Shown here piece after piece: positions 17,347-25,277 of a stretch of 64,000 bases of DNA. Each line of letters opens with the position of its first letter. Position 1 is the first letter of the stretch. Both the position numbers and the translations under genes were made by a program. Source of the DNA: Paenibacillus lactis (GTDB lineage Bacteria; Bacillota; Bacilli; Paenibacillales; Paenibacillaceae); contig NZ_JAGGKI010000002.1 of the NCBI RefSeq assembly GCF_017873605.1, forward strand, positions 186,001 to 250,000, written 5' to 3'. The notes below the pieces were generated by a model. The model was not told the DNA's origin, made no database searches, and saw nothing but the letters and a program-made list of their open reading frames with translations.

Positions 17347-17384
17347 AACCGGCGGTTCCCTAGTGGAGCCGCCGGTTTTCTATT
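17347..17384 (+). terminator. terminator after the copper-amine-oxidase-N-domain gene
   Basis: AACCGGCGG pairs perfectly with CCGCCGGTT around a 12-base loop, followed by TTCTATTTT. Confidence 0.85.
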
Positions 17385-17470
17385 TTGGATAGATAAATCC
17401 CGCCTTCCTTCGGTTCTACTTCACCGCAGCGGACATATATCATAGTAGTTATCCATGAAGGGGGCCTATT

Positions 17471-17848
17471 ATGGGAATCAAACTCATCAAAATTGCAGCC
17501 GTCTATTTCGTCATCGGTGTCCTGCTCGGCATGTATATGTCGATCTCCCACAGCTATACCTACAGCTCGATTCACGCGCACATCAACCTGCTCGGCTGGG
17601 CATCTTTGGCTCTGGCAGGGATCGTTTACTATCTGTTCCCCGCCGCAGGGGAGTCAGCCGCAGGGAAGGTTCATTTCTGGCTCCATAACATCGGCCTGCC
17701 CATCATGATGATCGGTCTGTTCCTGCTGATGAGCGGAACCGAATCGGTCGAGCCGGTCGTCGCAGTAGGCGGAGTCCTGGTCACGCTTGGTATTCTGGCT
17801 TTCCTGTACAACGTGTTGGCAAATGTCCGGGAAGGTGCAAGACGATAG
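17471..17848 (+). CDS. four-helix heme-copper-oxidase-subunit-I-like membrane protein
   Basis: A 125-residue membrane protein with four segments (about 6-26, 38-57, 72-89 and 94-116). The motif HAHINLLGW after the first helix and the GLPIMMIGLF helix resemble an isolated part of cytochrome oxidase or nitric-oxide-reductase subunit I, where such histidines bind heme. Databases often label these small proteins cytochrome-c oxidase, but at this length it cannot form the binuclear centre alone. A heme-binding or sensing role is inference. GAAGGGGG precedes the start. Confidence 0.65.
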   Translation: MGIKLIKIAAVYFVIGVLLGMYMSISHSYTYSSIHAHINLLGWASLALAGIVYYLFPAAGESAAGKVHFWLHNIGLPIMMIGLFLLMSGTESVEPVVAVGGVLVTLGILAFLYNVLANVREGARR

Positions 17849-17879
17849 GAGTTGTTCTTGGCCGAGCGAAGAGCTGTAC

Positions 17880-17936
17880 GGGCCATCCAAGGAATGCGGC
17901 TTCAACGCAGAATGCCCCTTGGATGACCCGTTTTTT
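17880..17936 (+). terminator. terminator after the small heme-copper-like gene
   Basis: GGGCCATCCAAGG pairs with CCTTGGATGACCC (one mismatch), followed by GTTTTTTC. Confidence 0.85.
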
Positions 17937-18034
17937 CGTGCCGGGCGGGCAGCCTGTCATGGTCCGTGTGGGTCACCTCCTCCAAGTTTTGGGTAAGGAT
18001 AGGTACCGTTCTCTTCGAAGGAGGCATCCAAGAC

Positions 18035-18445
18035 ATGTTGACCAATACTGAAGTACGCGTCACCTTCCGCTGCCGCAAGTGCGGCTGCGAAGTAGAGACC
18101 CATTTCCATGAGGAACCGTTCACCACGGTTCACTGTCCGCGCTGCGAGCACAGCTACTCCCTCATGCGGCCGACCATTGGGGAAGAAATACTGCTCGATT
18201 GGGAGAAGGAGGCCGTCTTCCATAAGGTTCGGGCCGACCAGTCCGAACGGGACAAGCTCGAGCTTACGCTCCTGGTGATTAAAGTCGCCGAGCTGCTGAC
18301 CTGGAAGGACGAGGGGAACGGCCACGTCCGGGCTATTGAAACGCTGCGGCAGTGGCTGCTGCTGAACGGCGTGCCGAAACCGCTCATCGAGCTGTTCGAC
18401 GCCAAGCGCCCGGAAGGAAGCTCGCCGACCGAGCGCAGGAAGTAG
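18035..18445 (+). CDS. zinc-ribbon protein, unknown function
   Basis: A 136-residue soluble protein. Two CxxC pairs (FRCRKCGCEV near residue 12 and HCPRCEHS near residue 33) form a likely zinc ribbon. A helical region rich in Leu, Glu and Lys follows (ERDKLELTLLVIKVAELLTW). No enzyme motif is seen. A zinc-dependent nucleic-acid or protein-binding role is possible. ATG 18035 is chosen because GAAGGAGG lies ten bases upstream; the frame also continues upstream without a supported start. Confidence 0.7.
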   Translation: MLTNTEVRVTFRCRKCGCEVETHFHEEPFTTVHCPRCEHSYSLMRPTIGEEILLDWEKEAVFHKVRADQSERDKLELTLLVIKVAELLTWKDEGNGHVRAIETLRQWLLLNGVPKPLIELFDAKRPEGSSPTERRK

Positions 18446-18465
18446 TTCGGTTGAGATAACGATAC

Positions 18466-18506
18466 AAAAAGCCCCCCGGAAAATCCCGGAGGGGCTTCGT
18501 CATTTT
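18466..18506 (+). terminator. terminator after the zinc-ribbon gene
   Basis: AAGCCCCCCGG and CCGGAGGGGCTT form a GC-rich hairpin, followed by CGTCATTTT. The A-run on the left side makes it usable in the other direction too. Confidence 0.75.
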
Positions 18507-18672
18507 GGGGGCGGGAAAAAGGCAGGCCGCATGCACTGGCAGCAGAACAGGGGCTTGCGACTGCACCGGCAGTAGAGCGTGGGCAGAGACTGCATCGTCC
18601 GCATCGTGAAGCTTCCAAGCTGCACCGAACGCACTTCTGGCGGCCCGGACTTAAATTGCCGCTTGAAGCCCG

Positions 18673-20070
18673 TTACTGGATCGGCACTTCGATCGCCTGC
18701 TCGATCACGCCGGGAAAACTGCTAACGTCAAAGGTCAACGGCTGCGGGTAATCCTCGGGCTCCAGATACAGGTACATCGTCGTACTCCAGTATCCGTCCA
18801 CTCCGGTCGATTCCGAACTGGACCGGGAGCCTTCCTGCTCTTTAAATACATGCCGCTTTCCTTCCCCATCCGTAAAGCCTAGGGAGTCGATGGAGACTGC
18901 TCCATGATTGAAATCGCGTTCTTCATATTTTAGCGATAGCGTATATTTGTCCTTGCTCTTCGTATAGTCTCCGAACTGAATACGATCCTCCGGCGAGCTC
19001 AGCACCTTCTTCTGCTTAACGTCCACGACGATCTGCATATCGTCCCGGTCTACGGCATGCATCCCTCCAGCTTTCAAAACGAGTGTGTCCGGATGATCGA
19101 GTGCATCGCTCTCAAAGAAATACGTCATGTCTCCCTGGGCACCCGGCAACCACGTCAGGGAATTGCCGAGCTGCACGGCAGCGGAATCGTCCTTGCGGGA
19201 TTCGATATAGGGTTGGAACAGTCCGGACACCTTCATCGAATTTTCATTTGGAATATTTGCCTTCACTGTGATGCCCGCCGGCGACAGCACGGCTTCCTTA
19301 AACGTCATGGTCTGCCCCTGGACTTCAATCGTTTGGTTTAACGACACGGTGCTCGTAAACCGTCTCATCGTTTCCAGATCAAGCTTCAGGTCCATCTCCA
19401 TGACCTCTTCGTTCGGGGACTCCGAGCTGTGCACCGTACTTGTGGAATACGGAGCCACCGCAATGTCGAGGGTGACTGTTTCGGGGATTGGCGTACTCTC
19501 CTCAAAATAAAAATTCACCTGCCTCGCCCACTTTCCCTTCTCCAGAAGCGGATCCCCGCCTGTGCTGGAGGCGTAGGACAGCTCCTTTCCGGTGTCCGGC
19601 TGCTTCAGTTTTTCTCGCAGTACCGTTGCCTTACGGCCAGAGTGATTCTCTATCGTGTAGAAGACCTGCAGCCGCTGAGGCCCCGTTAGTACACCTTGAA
19701 CAGTGACTGTGTACTCGCCTGATGACTTGGATTGGTTCACCGGCTGGATCAAGCCGTGTCGGTTCGCCGTACGAGCCGTAATATCGTCTGCGATATCGAA
19801 TCCTGTCAGCGGCGGATACGGCCCTTGGGCGAGCTGCGGCGAGGGTCCCGGCGTGCTGCCGCCTCCCCAAAGGGTCAGCAGCAGCACGGCGGCGGCAGCG
19901 ATGACCACTGAGGAAGCAGCGCGAAGTCGATACCGCTTCTTCCCTCTCCGCTCCCCTGCTCGAATCCCGCTCCGAATCGCCGAATCCAGCGCCTCATCGG
20001 GCACCATCATGGATTCCTTCTCCGTTTCATGCTTCATTTCAGCCAGCAGCCGCTCTTCCTTCTCAAACAT
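18673..20070 (-). CDS. DUF4179 membrane protein, candidate anti-sigma factor
   Basis: A 465-residue single-pass protein. About 50 charged cytoplasmic residues precede one membrane segment (about 52-68, VVIAAAAVLLLTLWGG), and a large external domain follows with repeated immunoglobulin-like strands and the DUF4179 feature TVTVQGVLTGPQRLQVFYTIEN. Proteins of this layout are commonly encoded directly after an ECF sigma gene and are presumed to hold the sigma factor at the membrane. Here the ATG overlaps the sigma gene stop by eight bases. GGGAGGTG gives the start at 20070 rather than the in-frame GTG at 20082. Confidence 0.82.
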   Translation of the reverse strand: MFEKEERLLAEMKHETEKESMMVPDEALDSAIRSGIRAGERRGKKRYRLRAASSVVIAAAAVLLLTLWGGGSTPGPSPQLAQGPYPPLTGFDIADDITARTANRHGLIQPVNQSKSSGEYTVTVQGVLTGPQRLQVFYTIENHSGRKATVLREKLKQPDTGKELSYASSTGGDPLLEKGKWARQVNFYFEESTPIPETVTLDIAVAPYSTSTVHSSESPNEEVMEMDLKLDLETMRRFTSTVSLNQTIEVQGQTMTFKEAVLSPAGITVKANIPNENSMKVSGLFQPYIESRKDDSAAVQLGNSLTWLPGAQGDMTYFFESDALDHPDTLVLKAGGMHAVDRDDMQIVVDVKQKKVLSSPEDRIQFGDYTKSKDKYTLSLKYEERDFNHGAVSIDSLGFTDGEGKRHVFKEQEGSRSSSESTGVDGYWSTTMYLYLEPEDYPQPLTFDVSSFPGVIEQAIEVPIQ

Positions 20071-20593
20071 GGAATAAGGCACCTCCCGGTTCCCCGATTT
20101 TCTGCCGCAGCAGCTTTAGTCCCTGATGGATCCGCGTCTTAACCGTGCCCTCAGGGCAGTCCAGAATGTCGGCGATTTCGGGTACGGTCATGTCTTGATA
20201 GTATTTAAGAATCAGCACATGCCGGTATTTGGGCTTCATCCGGCTTAACGCACGCTCCAAATCCAGCTTGCTGTCATGGATCATCTCGAACATCGTCCCG
20301 GATTCCAGCACATGCTCCATCGGCACCGTTCGCGCTTTTCGCTTTTGCTCATCGATGCAGCAATGAATCAAGATCCGAATCAGCCACGGAACGAACGCTT
20401 CCGGCTGCTTAAGCTTCCGGCGCTTCATCCATGCCCGGCACACCGTCTCCTGTAGCGCCTCCAGCGCATCAATCTCATTATGCAGATAGCTGTACGCGAT
20501 CCCGTATAACCGTCTCCGGTGCTTTGCGACAAGCGTGTAAAACGCTTCCTCATCCCCCCGGCATGCAGCCAGCGCAAGCTCTTTCTCGTCCAT
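20063..20593 (-). CDS. ECF-type RNA polymerase sigma factor
   Basis: A 176-residue ECF sigma factor. Region 2 (about 8-75) includes RRRLYGIAYSYLHNEIDALEALQETVCRAW, with the ALEALQETVCRAW form of the -10 recognition helix. Region 4 (about 115-170) includes MKPKYRHVLILKYYQDMTVPEIADIL and EGTVKTRIHQGLKLLRQ, the -35 binding helix-turn-helix. The downstream overlapping DUF4179 gene is its probable membrane anti-sigma factor, so the pair should respond to an envelope signal. ATG 20593 with AAGGAG is chosen over a longer unconserved extension. Confidence 0.92.
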   Translation of the reverse strand: MDEKELALAACRGDEEAFYTLVAKHRRRLYGIAYSYLHNEIDALEALQETVCRAWMKRRKLKQPEAFVPWLIRILIHCCIDEQKRKARTVPMEHVLESGTMFEMIHDSKLDLERALSRMKPKYRHVLILKYYQDMTVPEIADILDCPEGTVKTRIHQGLKLLRQKIGEPGGALFHV

Positions 20594-20813
20594 CCGCCGC
20601 TCCTTCCCCCCATGAATCCTGCAGCTTTTGTATAAAGTGCCACATTTGCAAAATTCGATTCCGGCCGCTCTCAGGTACAATAAATTACGAACTCAACCGT
20701 TCGCTCGATTTATTGCTCTGTTGGAAAGTTGTCCTTTAAATTCTTGCAAAATCCTCACTATAGTAAAGACCGTGCAGCATCGGGAATCGTTTTATTATTT
20801 TGAAAAAGACAGC

Positions 20814-20842
20814 AAAAAAGCCTGTCCGGCGGTCGGACAGGC
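20814..20842 (-). terminator. terminator of the small membrane protein gene
   Basis: Read on the minus strand, GCCTGTCCG, a short loop, CGGACAGGC and then TTTTTTGC. It separates the 62-aa membrane protein from the ECF sigma gene. Confidence 0.88.
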
Positions 20843-20857
20843 GAATACGGCCATCTG

Positions 20858-21046
20858 CTAGCTTCTTCTGCGGCCCTTATATAAATAATGATAGCCTAAG
20901 TAAGCAATTCCGCACAGCAATAGCAAGAGCGCCGAGAACCAGATGACAGGAAGCAGATACGGCGCATGCTCGCTGGCCACGTACAGCAGCACTGCCGAGA
21001 AGGTATACATCAGCATCAACAGAACGATACGCTTGAAAAAGTCCAT
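20858..21046 (-). CDS. small two-helix membrane protein
   Basis: A 62-residue protein with two membrane helices (about 6-24 and 29-49) and a basic end GRRRS. No family recognised. The start is set at ATG 21046 (MDFFKRIVLL) after a GAGAGGG site; the frame continues upstream to 21148 without a good ribosome binding site. It has its own terminator. Confidence 0.55.
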   Translation of the reverse strand: MDFFKRIVLLMLMYTFSAVLLYVASEHAPYLLPVIWFSALLLLLCGIAYLGYHYLYKGRRRS

Positions 21047-21219
21047 CTCGTCCGCCCTCTCACCCTTTGCATAAATGTTTAAAAATAATCTACATTTTTT
21101 TCCGTAATACCTATTCTTTATGGTAACGTATACGCTATAAAATTGCACTCAAATTTTGGTAAAATTATAAATTTTTTAGTGTCGCATCTTGCATATTCAA
21201 GAAATATTTAAAATCAGGC

Positions 21220-21266
21220 TTGCTAAAACTAATGATATTAGTTAATATGCTAACATAATTAGTTTT
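21220..21266 (+). promoter_or_regulatory. promoter and operator of the MBL-fold/TetR operon
   Basis: -35 TTGCTA (21220-21225), 17-base spacer, -10 TAATAT (21243-21248). The promoter lies inside nested inverted repeats: AAAACTAAT (21225-21233) with ATTAGTTTT (21258-21266), and CTAAT-GAT-ATTAG (21229-21241). This is a likely operator for the TetR-family regulator encoded second in the operon. Confidence 0.65.
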
Positions 21267-21288
21267 GAGCGAGAGGGGATTGATTTCC

Positions 21289-22014
21289 ATGTTAACCCGC
21301 ACGATCGAACAGGTGACCCAAGTTTCGTTTCTGCCCAGCCTATTTCCCGTTAATGTCTATCTCGTTGAAGAAAGTGACGGCTTGACGCTGATTGATGCCG
21401 GCATGCCGTTTTCCGAGAAAGGCATCCTCGAAGCCGCAGCGGCGATCGGAAAGCCGATTACGCGCATCCTGTTAACCCATGCCCACGATGACCATATCGG
21501 CGCCCTCGACGGGCTGAAGAAGGCGCTGCCTCAAGCCGCCGTGTATATCTCCAGGCGGGATGCGCAGCTGCTCGCAGGCAATCGGGATCTGATCCCGGGC
21601 GAGCCGCAAACCGCGATCCGCGGCGGCGTGCCTAAGCCTAAAGCGGTAAAGGCGGTGCCGGATGTGCTGCTTGAGGACGGCGACAGCGTCGGCTCGCTTA
21701 AAGCGCTCGCGTCGCCTGGCCACACGCCGGGACATATGGCGTTTCTGGACCAGCGCAGCGGCATTCTGATCGCCGGGGACGCCTGGCAGACCCGCGGCGG
21801 GCTGGCAGTCTCCGGCGTGCTCCGCCCGTGGTTCCCTTTCCCGGCAATGGCAACCTGGAGCAAGGAGCTGGCTCTGTCGACCGCAATTGCCCATGCAGCG
21901 CTTCAGCCGGCCGTGCTGGCCGTCGGGCATGGTCCGATGATTACACAGCCGGAGGCGCGCATGCAGCGTGCAATTGAAGAGGCGCAAAGACGCATCGGGA
22001 GGGCTGCACGATGA
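21289..22014 (+). CDS. MBL-fold metallohydrolase
   Basis: A 241-residue metallo-beta-lactamase-fold hydrolase. The metal-binding motif is THAHDDHIGAL (HxHxDH), with SPGHTPGHMAFL and LIAGDAW supplying the next His and Asp, and VGHGP near the end the last His. This set suits a dinuclear zinc site of glyoxalase II or lactonase type. The substrate is unknown. It overlaps the TetR gene by ATGA and shares its operator region. ATG 21289 follows AGAGGGG by ten bases; a TTG in frame at 21265 lacks a site. Confidence 0.88.
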   Translation: MLTRTIEQVTQVSFLPSLFPVNVYLVEESDGLTLIDAGMPFSEKGILEAAAAIGKPITRILLTHAHDDHIGALDGLKKALPQAAVYISRRDAQLLAGNRDLIPGEPQTAIRGGVPKPKAVKAVPDVLLEDGDSVGSLKALASPGHTPGHMAFLDQRSGILIAGDAWQTRGGLAVSGVLRPWFPFPAMATWSKELALSTAIAHAALQPAVLAVGHGPMITQPEARMQRAIEEAQRRIGRAAR

Positions 22015-22583
22015 GTCCAAGACCCGGCATTGATCGCCACCAGCTCCTGCAGGCCGCGGCGGAGCTCGCCGACCAGGGCGGCTTCCATTCCGTTACGCTG
22101 GCCGCGCTGGCCGGGCGGCTAGGCGTCAGATCCCCGTCGCTGTATAACCATGTCGATGGGCTTCCCGGCCTGCATGCCGCTTTAACGCAGTATGGCCTCC
22201 AGATTCTGCATGAGCGGCTGCTGAAGGCTGTCGCCGGCCGTTCCGGCGAGGAGGCTCTTCGACACGTTTGCATCGCCTATGTCGAGTTCGCCAGAACGCA
22301 CCCCGGCCTATATGAGGCCGCTCTTCAGCCGATCCAACCGGACCACGCGGACACGAAGCAGATCGGCGATGACATTGTCGGGCTGCTGCTGCAGGTGCTC
22401 GCCCACTACGGACTTGAAGAAGCCGAGGCGCTGCACTCGGTCCGGACGCTCCGAAGCCTGTGCCACGGCTTTTCCTCCCTGGAACGCGGCGGCCAGTTTG
22501 CCATGGATCTGTCCCTGGACGAAAGCCTCGCGTACATGATCCAGATATTCATCCAGGGACTGAACGCACAGCGCAGAGACTGA
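22011..22583 (+). CDS. TetR/AcrR family regulator
   Basis: A 190-residue repressor. The N-terminal helix-turn-helix (about 8-55) reads QLLQAAAELADQGGFHSVTL then LAGRLGVRSPSLYNHVDGLPGL, the SLYNHVxG form typical of regulators with a TetR_C_33/WHG ligand domain, which fills residues 80-190. Translationally coupled (ATGA) to the MBL-fold gene, so it probably represses its own operon and responds to the hydrolase substrate or product. Confidence 0.9.
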   Translation: MSPRPGIDRHQLLQAAAELADQGGFHSVTLAALAGRLGVRSPSLYNHVDGLPGLHAALTQYGLQILHERLLKAVAGRSGEEALRHVCIAYVEFARTHPGLYEAALQPIQPDHADTKQIGDDIVGLLLQVLAHYGLEEAEALHSVRTLRSLCHGFSSLERGGQFAMDLSLDESLAYMIQIFIQGLNAQRRD

Positions 22584-22744
22584 ACGTTCATTGCAGACTC
22601 CACTTCCTCTCCGTGTGCCTGTCCAGGCGGCGCAATGATAGCTCCCGCCCGATGTCTCGCGAACCGGTGTACGGACAACTAAGCTTGCGACAGCTTCTTT
22701 CGCCGAAAAACAGCTTCTCTCGCCCCTGATTTTGCCTGTCATGA

Positions 22745-22758
22745 GAATATGCTATAAT
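22745..22758 (+). promoter_or_regulatory. extended -10 promoter of ccdC-like gene
   Basis: TGCTATAAT (22750-22758) is an extended -10 with a perfect hexamer; no strong -35 is present. It lies about 53 bases before the start codon. Confidence 0.55.
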
Positions 22759-22811
22759 CAAGGAACAGAATATAGCCATCTCATCTTACTTAGGGAAAGA
22801 GGTTCTGAATT

Positions 22812-23303
22812 GTGGTTGATTTCAATTCCCCAATTCTTCAAATAGGCTCCACGGTCGCGATGCTCGTCATGGCCTTAACGGTGATTTTCATTCGGATGAA
22901 GGCCAGCCACCGGCCGGTAACCGTTAGGAAGATCATTATTCCGCCGCTCGCGATGAGCACAGGATTTCTGATGTTCGTGGAGAAGCAGGTGCGAATCCCG
23001 ATATGGTGGGGGATCATCGCATTTCTTGTCGGCTGGTTTATCTTCTCCTATCCGCTCATTCGGAGCACCCGGTTCGAGAAGGTGGACGGGCAGATCTTCA
23101 TGCAGAAGTCTCGCAGCTTTGTCTACATCCTGCTTGGGCTTCTGGCCTTCAGGCTTCTGCTGCACGGGTATATTGAGCAGCATATTTCCATTCCGCAGAC
23201 CGCGGCGCTGTTCTTTCTGCTCGCCTACGGAATGATCGTACACTGGCGCATCTCCATGTACCGCCAGTATCAGCAAATCACGGGCCCCGAAGCGGCCATG
23301 TGA
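22812..23303 (+). CDS. ccdC: CcdC family membrane protein
   Basis: A 163-residue membrane protein of the CcdC/DUF1453 family. It has five likely helices and the internal pattern RPVTVRKIIIPPLAMSTGF, then a PIWWGIIAFLVGWFIFSYPLIRSTRFE stretch, MQKSRSFVYILLGLL and ALFFLLAYGMIVHWRI near the end. In Bacillus, ccdC lies with cytochrome c maturation genes but is dispensable for that process, so its role is unclear. It starts at GTG 22812 after AAGAGG. Here it is a single gene without ccdA. Confidence 0.85.
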   Translation: MVDFNSPILQIGSTVAMLVMALTVIFIRMKASHRPVTVRKIIIPPLAMSTGFLMFVEKQVRIPIWWGIIAFLVGWFIFSYPLIRSTRFEKVDGQIFMQKSRSFVYILLGLLAFRLLLHGYIEQHISIPQTAALFFLLAYGMIVHWRISMYRQYQQITGPEAAM

Positions 23304-23319
23304 GCCAGGGCGTGTCACG

Positions 23320-23396
23320 AAAAAAAGAGTGCCGATCCGCACGGTGCAAGGGCTCCTTTGAGCCAAGCCTTTGTGCGGTCGCCACTCTTTTTTCTA
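23320..23396. terminator. long bidirectional terminator
   Basis: AAAAAAAGAGTG and CACTCTTTTTT close a long stem that also pairs CCGCAC with GTGCGG. It separates converging ccdC-like and reductase genes. Confidence 0.88.
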
Positions 23397-23422
23397 TTTG
23401 CCGGATGCCCGAATCCAATGGG

Positions 23423-24436
23423 TCAATTCTGCTCCTCGCTTACCTTCACCAGCTGTTTTCCGAGATTCTCCCCGCTGAACAGCCCCAGGAACGCCTCCGG
23501 CGTATTCTCGAAGCCTTCGATGATATTCTCGGCATACTTAATCTTTCCGTCCCGCAGCCACTCGGCCAGCTCGTGAAGCGCTTCATTGTACCGGCTCTGA
23601 TAATCGCCGACGAGAAATCCCTTCATCAAGGCCGTATTGGTCAGCAGCAGGCTTTGAATCCGCGGACCCGTGTCCGGCTTCTCCAGATTGTACAGCGCAA
23701 TTTGTCCGCAAATCGGAATGCGCGCATTTTTGTTAATCAGACGCAGCACCGCATCGGAGACTTCCCCGCCGACGTTATCGAAGTAAATGTCCACGCCGTC
23801 GGGACAAGCCTCCCGAAGCTCATCCTCAAACGTCTCCGAGCGATAATTCAGAGCCGCGTCAAAACCCAGCTCCTCCGTTAAATACCTTATCTTCTCATCC
23901 GATCCGGCAATGCCGATCACCCGGGTTCCCTTAATCTTGGCGATCTGTCCAACGATCATGCCGACGGCCCCGGCGGCCCCGGATATAACGACGGTCTCGC
24001 CAGCCTGGGGCTGGCCGATGTCGAGGAGCCCGAAGTACGCCGTCAAGCCGGTCATCCCGAGCACGCCCAGTGCGGTCGATACGGGAGCCAGCTCCGGATT
24101 GATCTTGCGCAGTGTGGATGAGCTCACAACCGCGTATCTCCGCCAGCCCCAATTGCCTGCAACGAAATCGCCTTCCCGAAATCCCGGGTGCGTGGATTCC
24201 ATGACCTGGCCGACCGCGCCGCCCTGAATGACCTCGCCCACCTCATAAGGCTTGACGTAGCTTTTCGCTTCGCTCATTCTTCCCCGCATATACGGGTCAA
24301 CCGAAAGATACACCGTCCGCACCAGCACTTCGCCGGCCTGCGGAACAGGCATGGGCTGTTCCTCGAACGCAAAATCCGCCTGATTCGGCATCCCTTGCGG
24401 ACGCTTGGCCAGAATAATTTGCTCATTGACAGACAT
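23423..24436 (-). CDS. NADP-dependent oxidoreductase, zinc-free MDR family
   Basis: A 337-residue medium-chain reductase of the leukotriene B4 dehydrogenase/CurA type. It opens with ILAKRPQGMPNQADFAFEE and has YLSVDPYMRGRM, the nucleotide-binding GAAGAVGMIVGQIAKIKG, IGIAGSDEKIRYL, and VDIYFDNVGGEVSDAVLRL. Such enzymes reduce alkenal/one double bonds with NADPH and so detoxify reactive carbonyls. No zinc ligands are present, as expected. ATG 24436 follows AGGAGG by eight bases. It lies 149 bases after the CstR-like repressor gene on the same strand and may be co-transcribed. Confidence 0.9.
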   Translation of the reverse strand: MSVNEQIILAKRPQGMPNQADFAFEEQPMPVPQAGEVLVRTVYLSVDPYMRGRMSEAKSYVKPYEVGEVIQGGAVGQVMESTHPGFREGDFVAGNWGWRRYAVVSSSTLRKINPELAPVSTALGVLGMTGLTAYFGLLDIGQPQAGETVVISGAAGAVGMIVGQIAKIKGTRVIGIAGSDEKIRYLTEELGFDAALNYRSETFEDELREACPDGVDIYFDNVGGEVSDAVLRLINKNARIPICGQIALYNLEKPDTGPRIQSLLLTNTALMKGFLVGDYQSRYNEALHELAEWLRDGKIKYAENIIEGFENTPEAFLGLFSGENLGKQLVKVSEEQN

Positions 24437-24585
24437 CTGAGTACCCTCCTTTAAGAAGTCATTACATTTATTTACCCATTTTGTCCGATCCTGATCCATT
24501 TCATGAACCACTCGCAGCAAATTAACATTTAAGACACAGTGCCCCCCGCTTCTCCCCTTCTCACCGCTTGGGATTGCCGGGAGGC

Positions 24586-24846
24586 CTACCTGCTCTTGAC
24601 GAGGAGGTTCACCGCTTCTTGCACGAGCTTCTCGGTATTCTCGCCGTCCAACTCGGCCTTGCGCACGCAATCCACCAGATTGGCGCTGACCACGACACCA
24701 ATCGTGCGGTCGATCGCCGTTCGGGCAGCCGTTAATTGCGTAATGACCTCCCGGCAATCCTTCGCCTCCTCCATCATTTTCAATATCCCCCGAAGCTGTC
24801 CCTCAATCCGCTTCACGCGGTTCTTCACCTGATCATCGTAATGCAT
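24586..24846 (-). CDS. cstR: CsoR/RcnR-family repressor, persulfide-sensing CstR-like
   Basis: An 86-residue all-helical DUF156 repressor (MHYDDQVKNRVKRIEGQLRG). Cys31 and Cys60 are present, but the copper-ligand histidine expected four residues before Cys60 is Asn56. A C31/C60 pair with Asn in place of His is the pattern of staphylococcal CstR, which senses per- and polysulfides by cross-linking the two cysteines rather than binding Cu(I). The C-terminal EAVNLLVKSR also agrees with CstR. The cst target genes (rhodanese, persulfide dioxygenase, SQR) are not in the window. AAAGGGGATG precedes the start, and an extended -10 TGCTATAAT lies about 55 bases upstream. Confidence 0.8.
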   Translation of the reverse strand: MHYDDQVKNRVKRIEGQLRGILKMMEEAKDCREVITQLTAARTAIDRTIGVVVSANLVDCVRKAELDGENTEKLVQEAVNLLVKSR

Positions 24847-25277
24847 TCTTTGTCATCCCCTTTATCGTTTATCCGTCCAGGCTTGTCCCTCTTCTTCTAA
24901 TTATAGCATCATTCATGCCCCTGAAACCCGCAATCATACCCGTACTGGCACAGGCACGGTACTATGATTGGCTGCTGAAACTTGATTGTTCCCGGCTTAG
25001 GGCTTGTATCGTCGCAGACCGCATGGTATATTTTTAGCAGAGTCATCAAATTCATAATTTAAAGGCAATGTTATCTTACTTGAGGTTTTGCACAAATCCA
25101 TAGTTCAATCATCAATATAGAGATCGAAACGGTTTAATTCGTCTGTATATTGTGGCCCTGAAGCGGCTGGAATCGGATTTTGCAAAATCCCCTACTTACA
25201 AAAGGTACAACCTCGGCTATTTTTTAGTCCTGGGTGTGCCTTTTTTTAATTTTATCAATCAAGGGAGGAATTTATCG
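24847..25277. other. divergent regulatory region of cstR-like and neopullulanase genes
   Basis: No gene supported. Contains the minus-strand TGCTATAAT extended -10 of the cstR-like gene near 24898-24906 and a LacI/CcpA-type operator at 25123-25138. The frame of the neopullulanase continues upstream to 25152, but without a ribosome binding site. Confidence 0.45.
25123..25138 (+). promoter_or_regulatory. LacI/CcpA-type operator upstream of neopullulanase
   Basis: ATCGAAACGGTTTAAT fits 14 of 16 positions of the cre consensus, with the symmetrical AAACGGTTT core also found around the alpha-amylase/lacI/phosphorylase cluster. It lies 140 bases before the start codon. Confidence 0.6.

Noticed and set aside
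20594-20800. An autoregulatory ECF promoter upstream of the sigma gene
   Set aside because: No clear AAC plus CGT pair at the proper distance could be found by eye.
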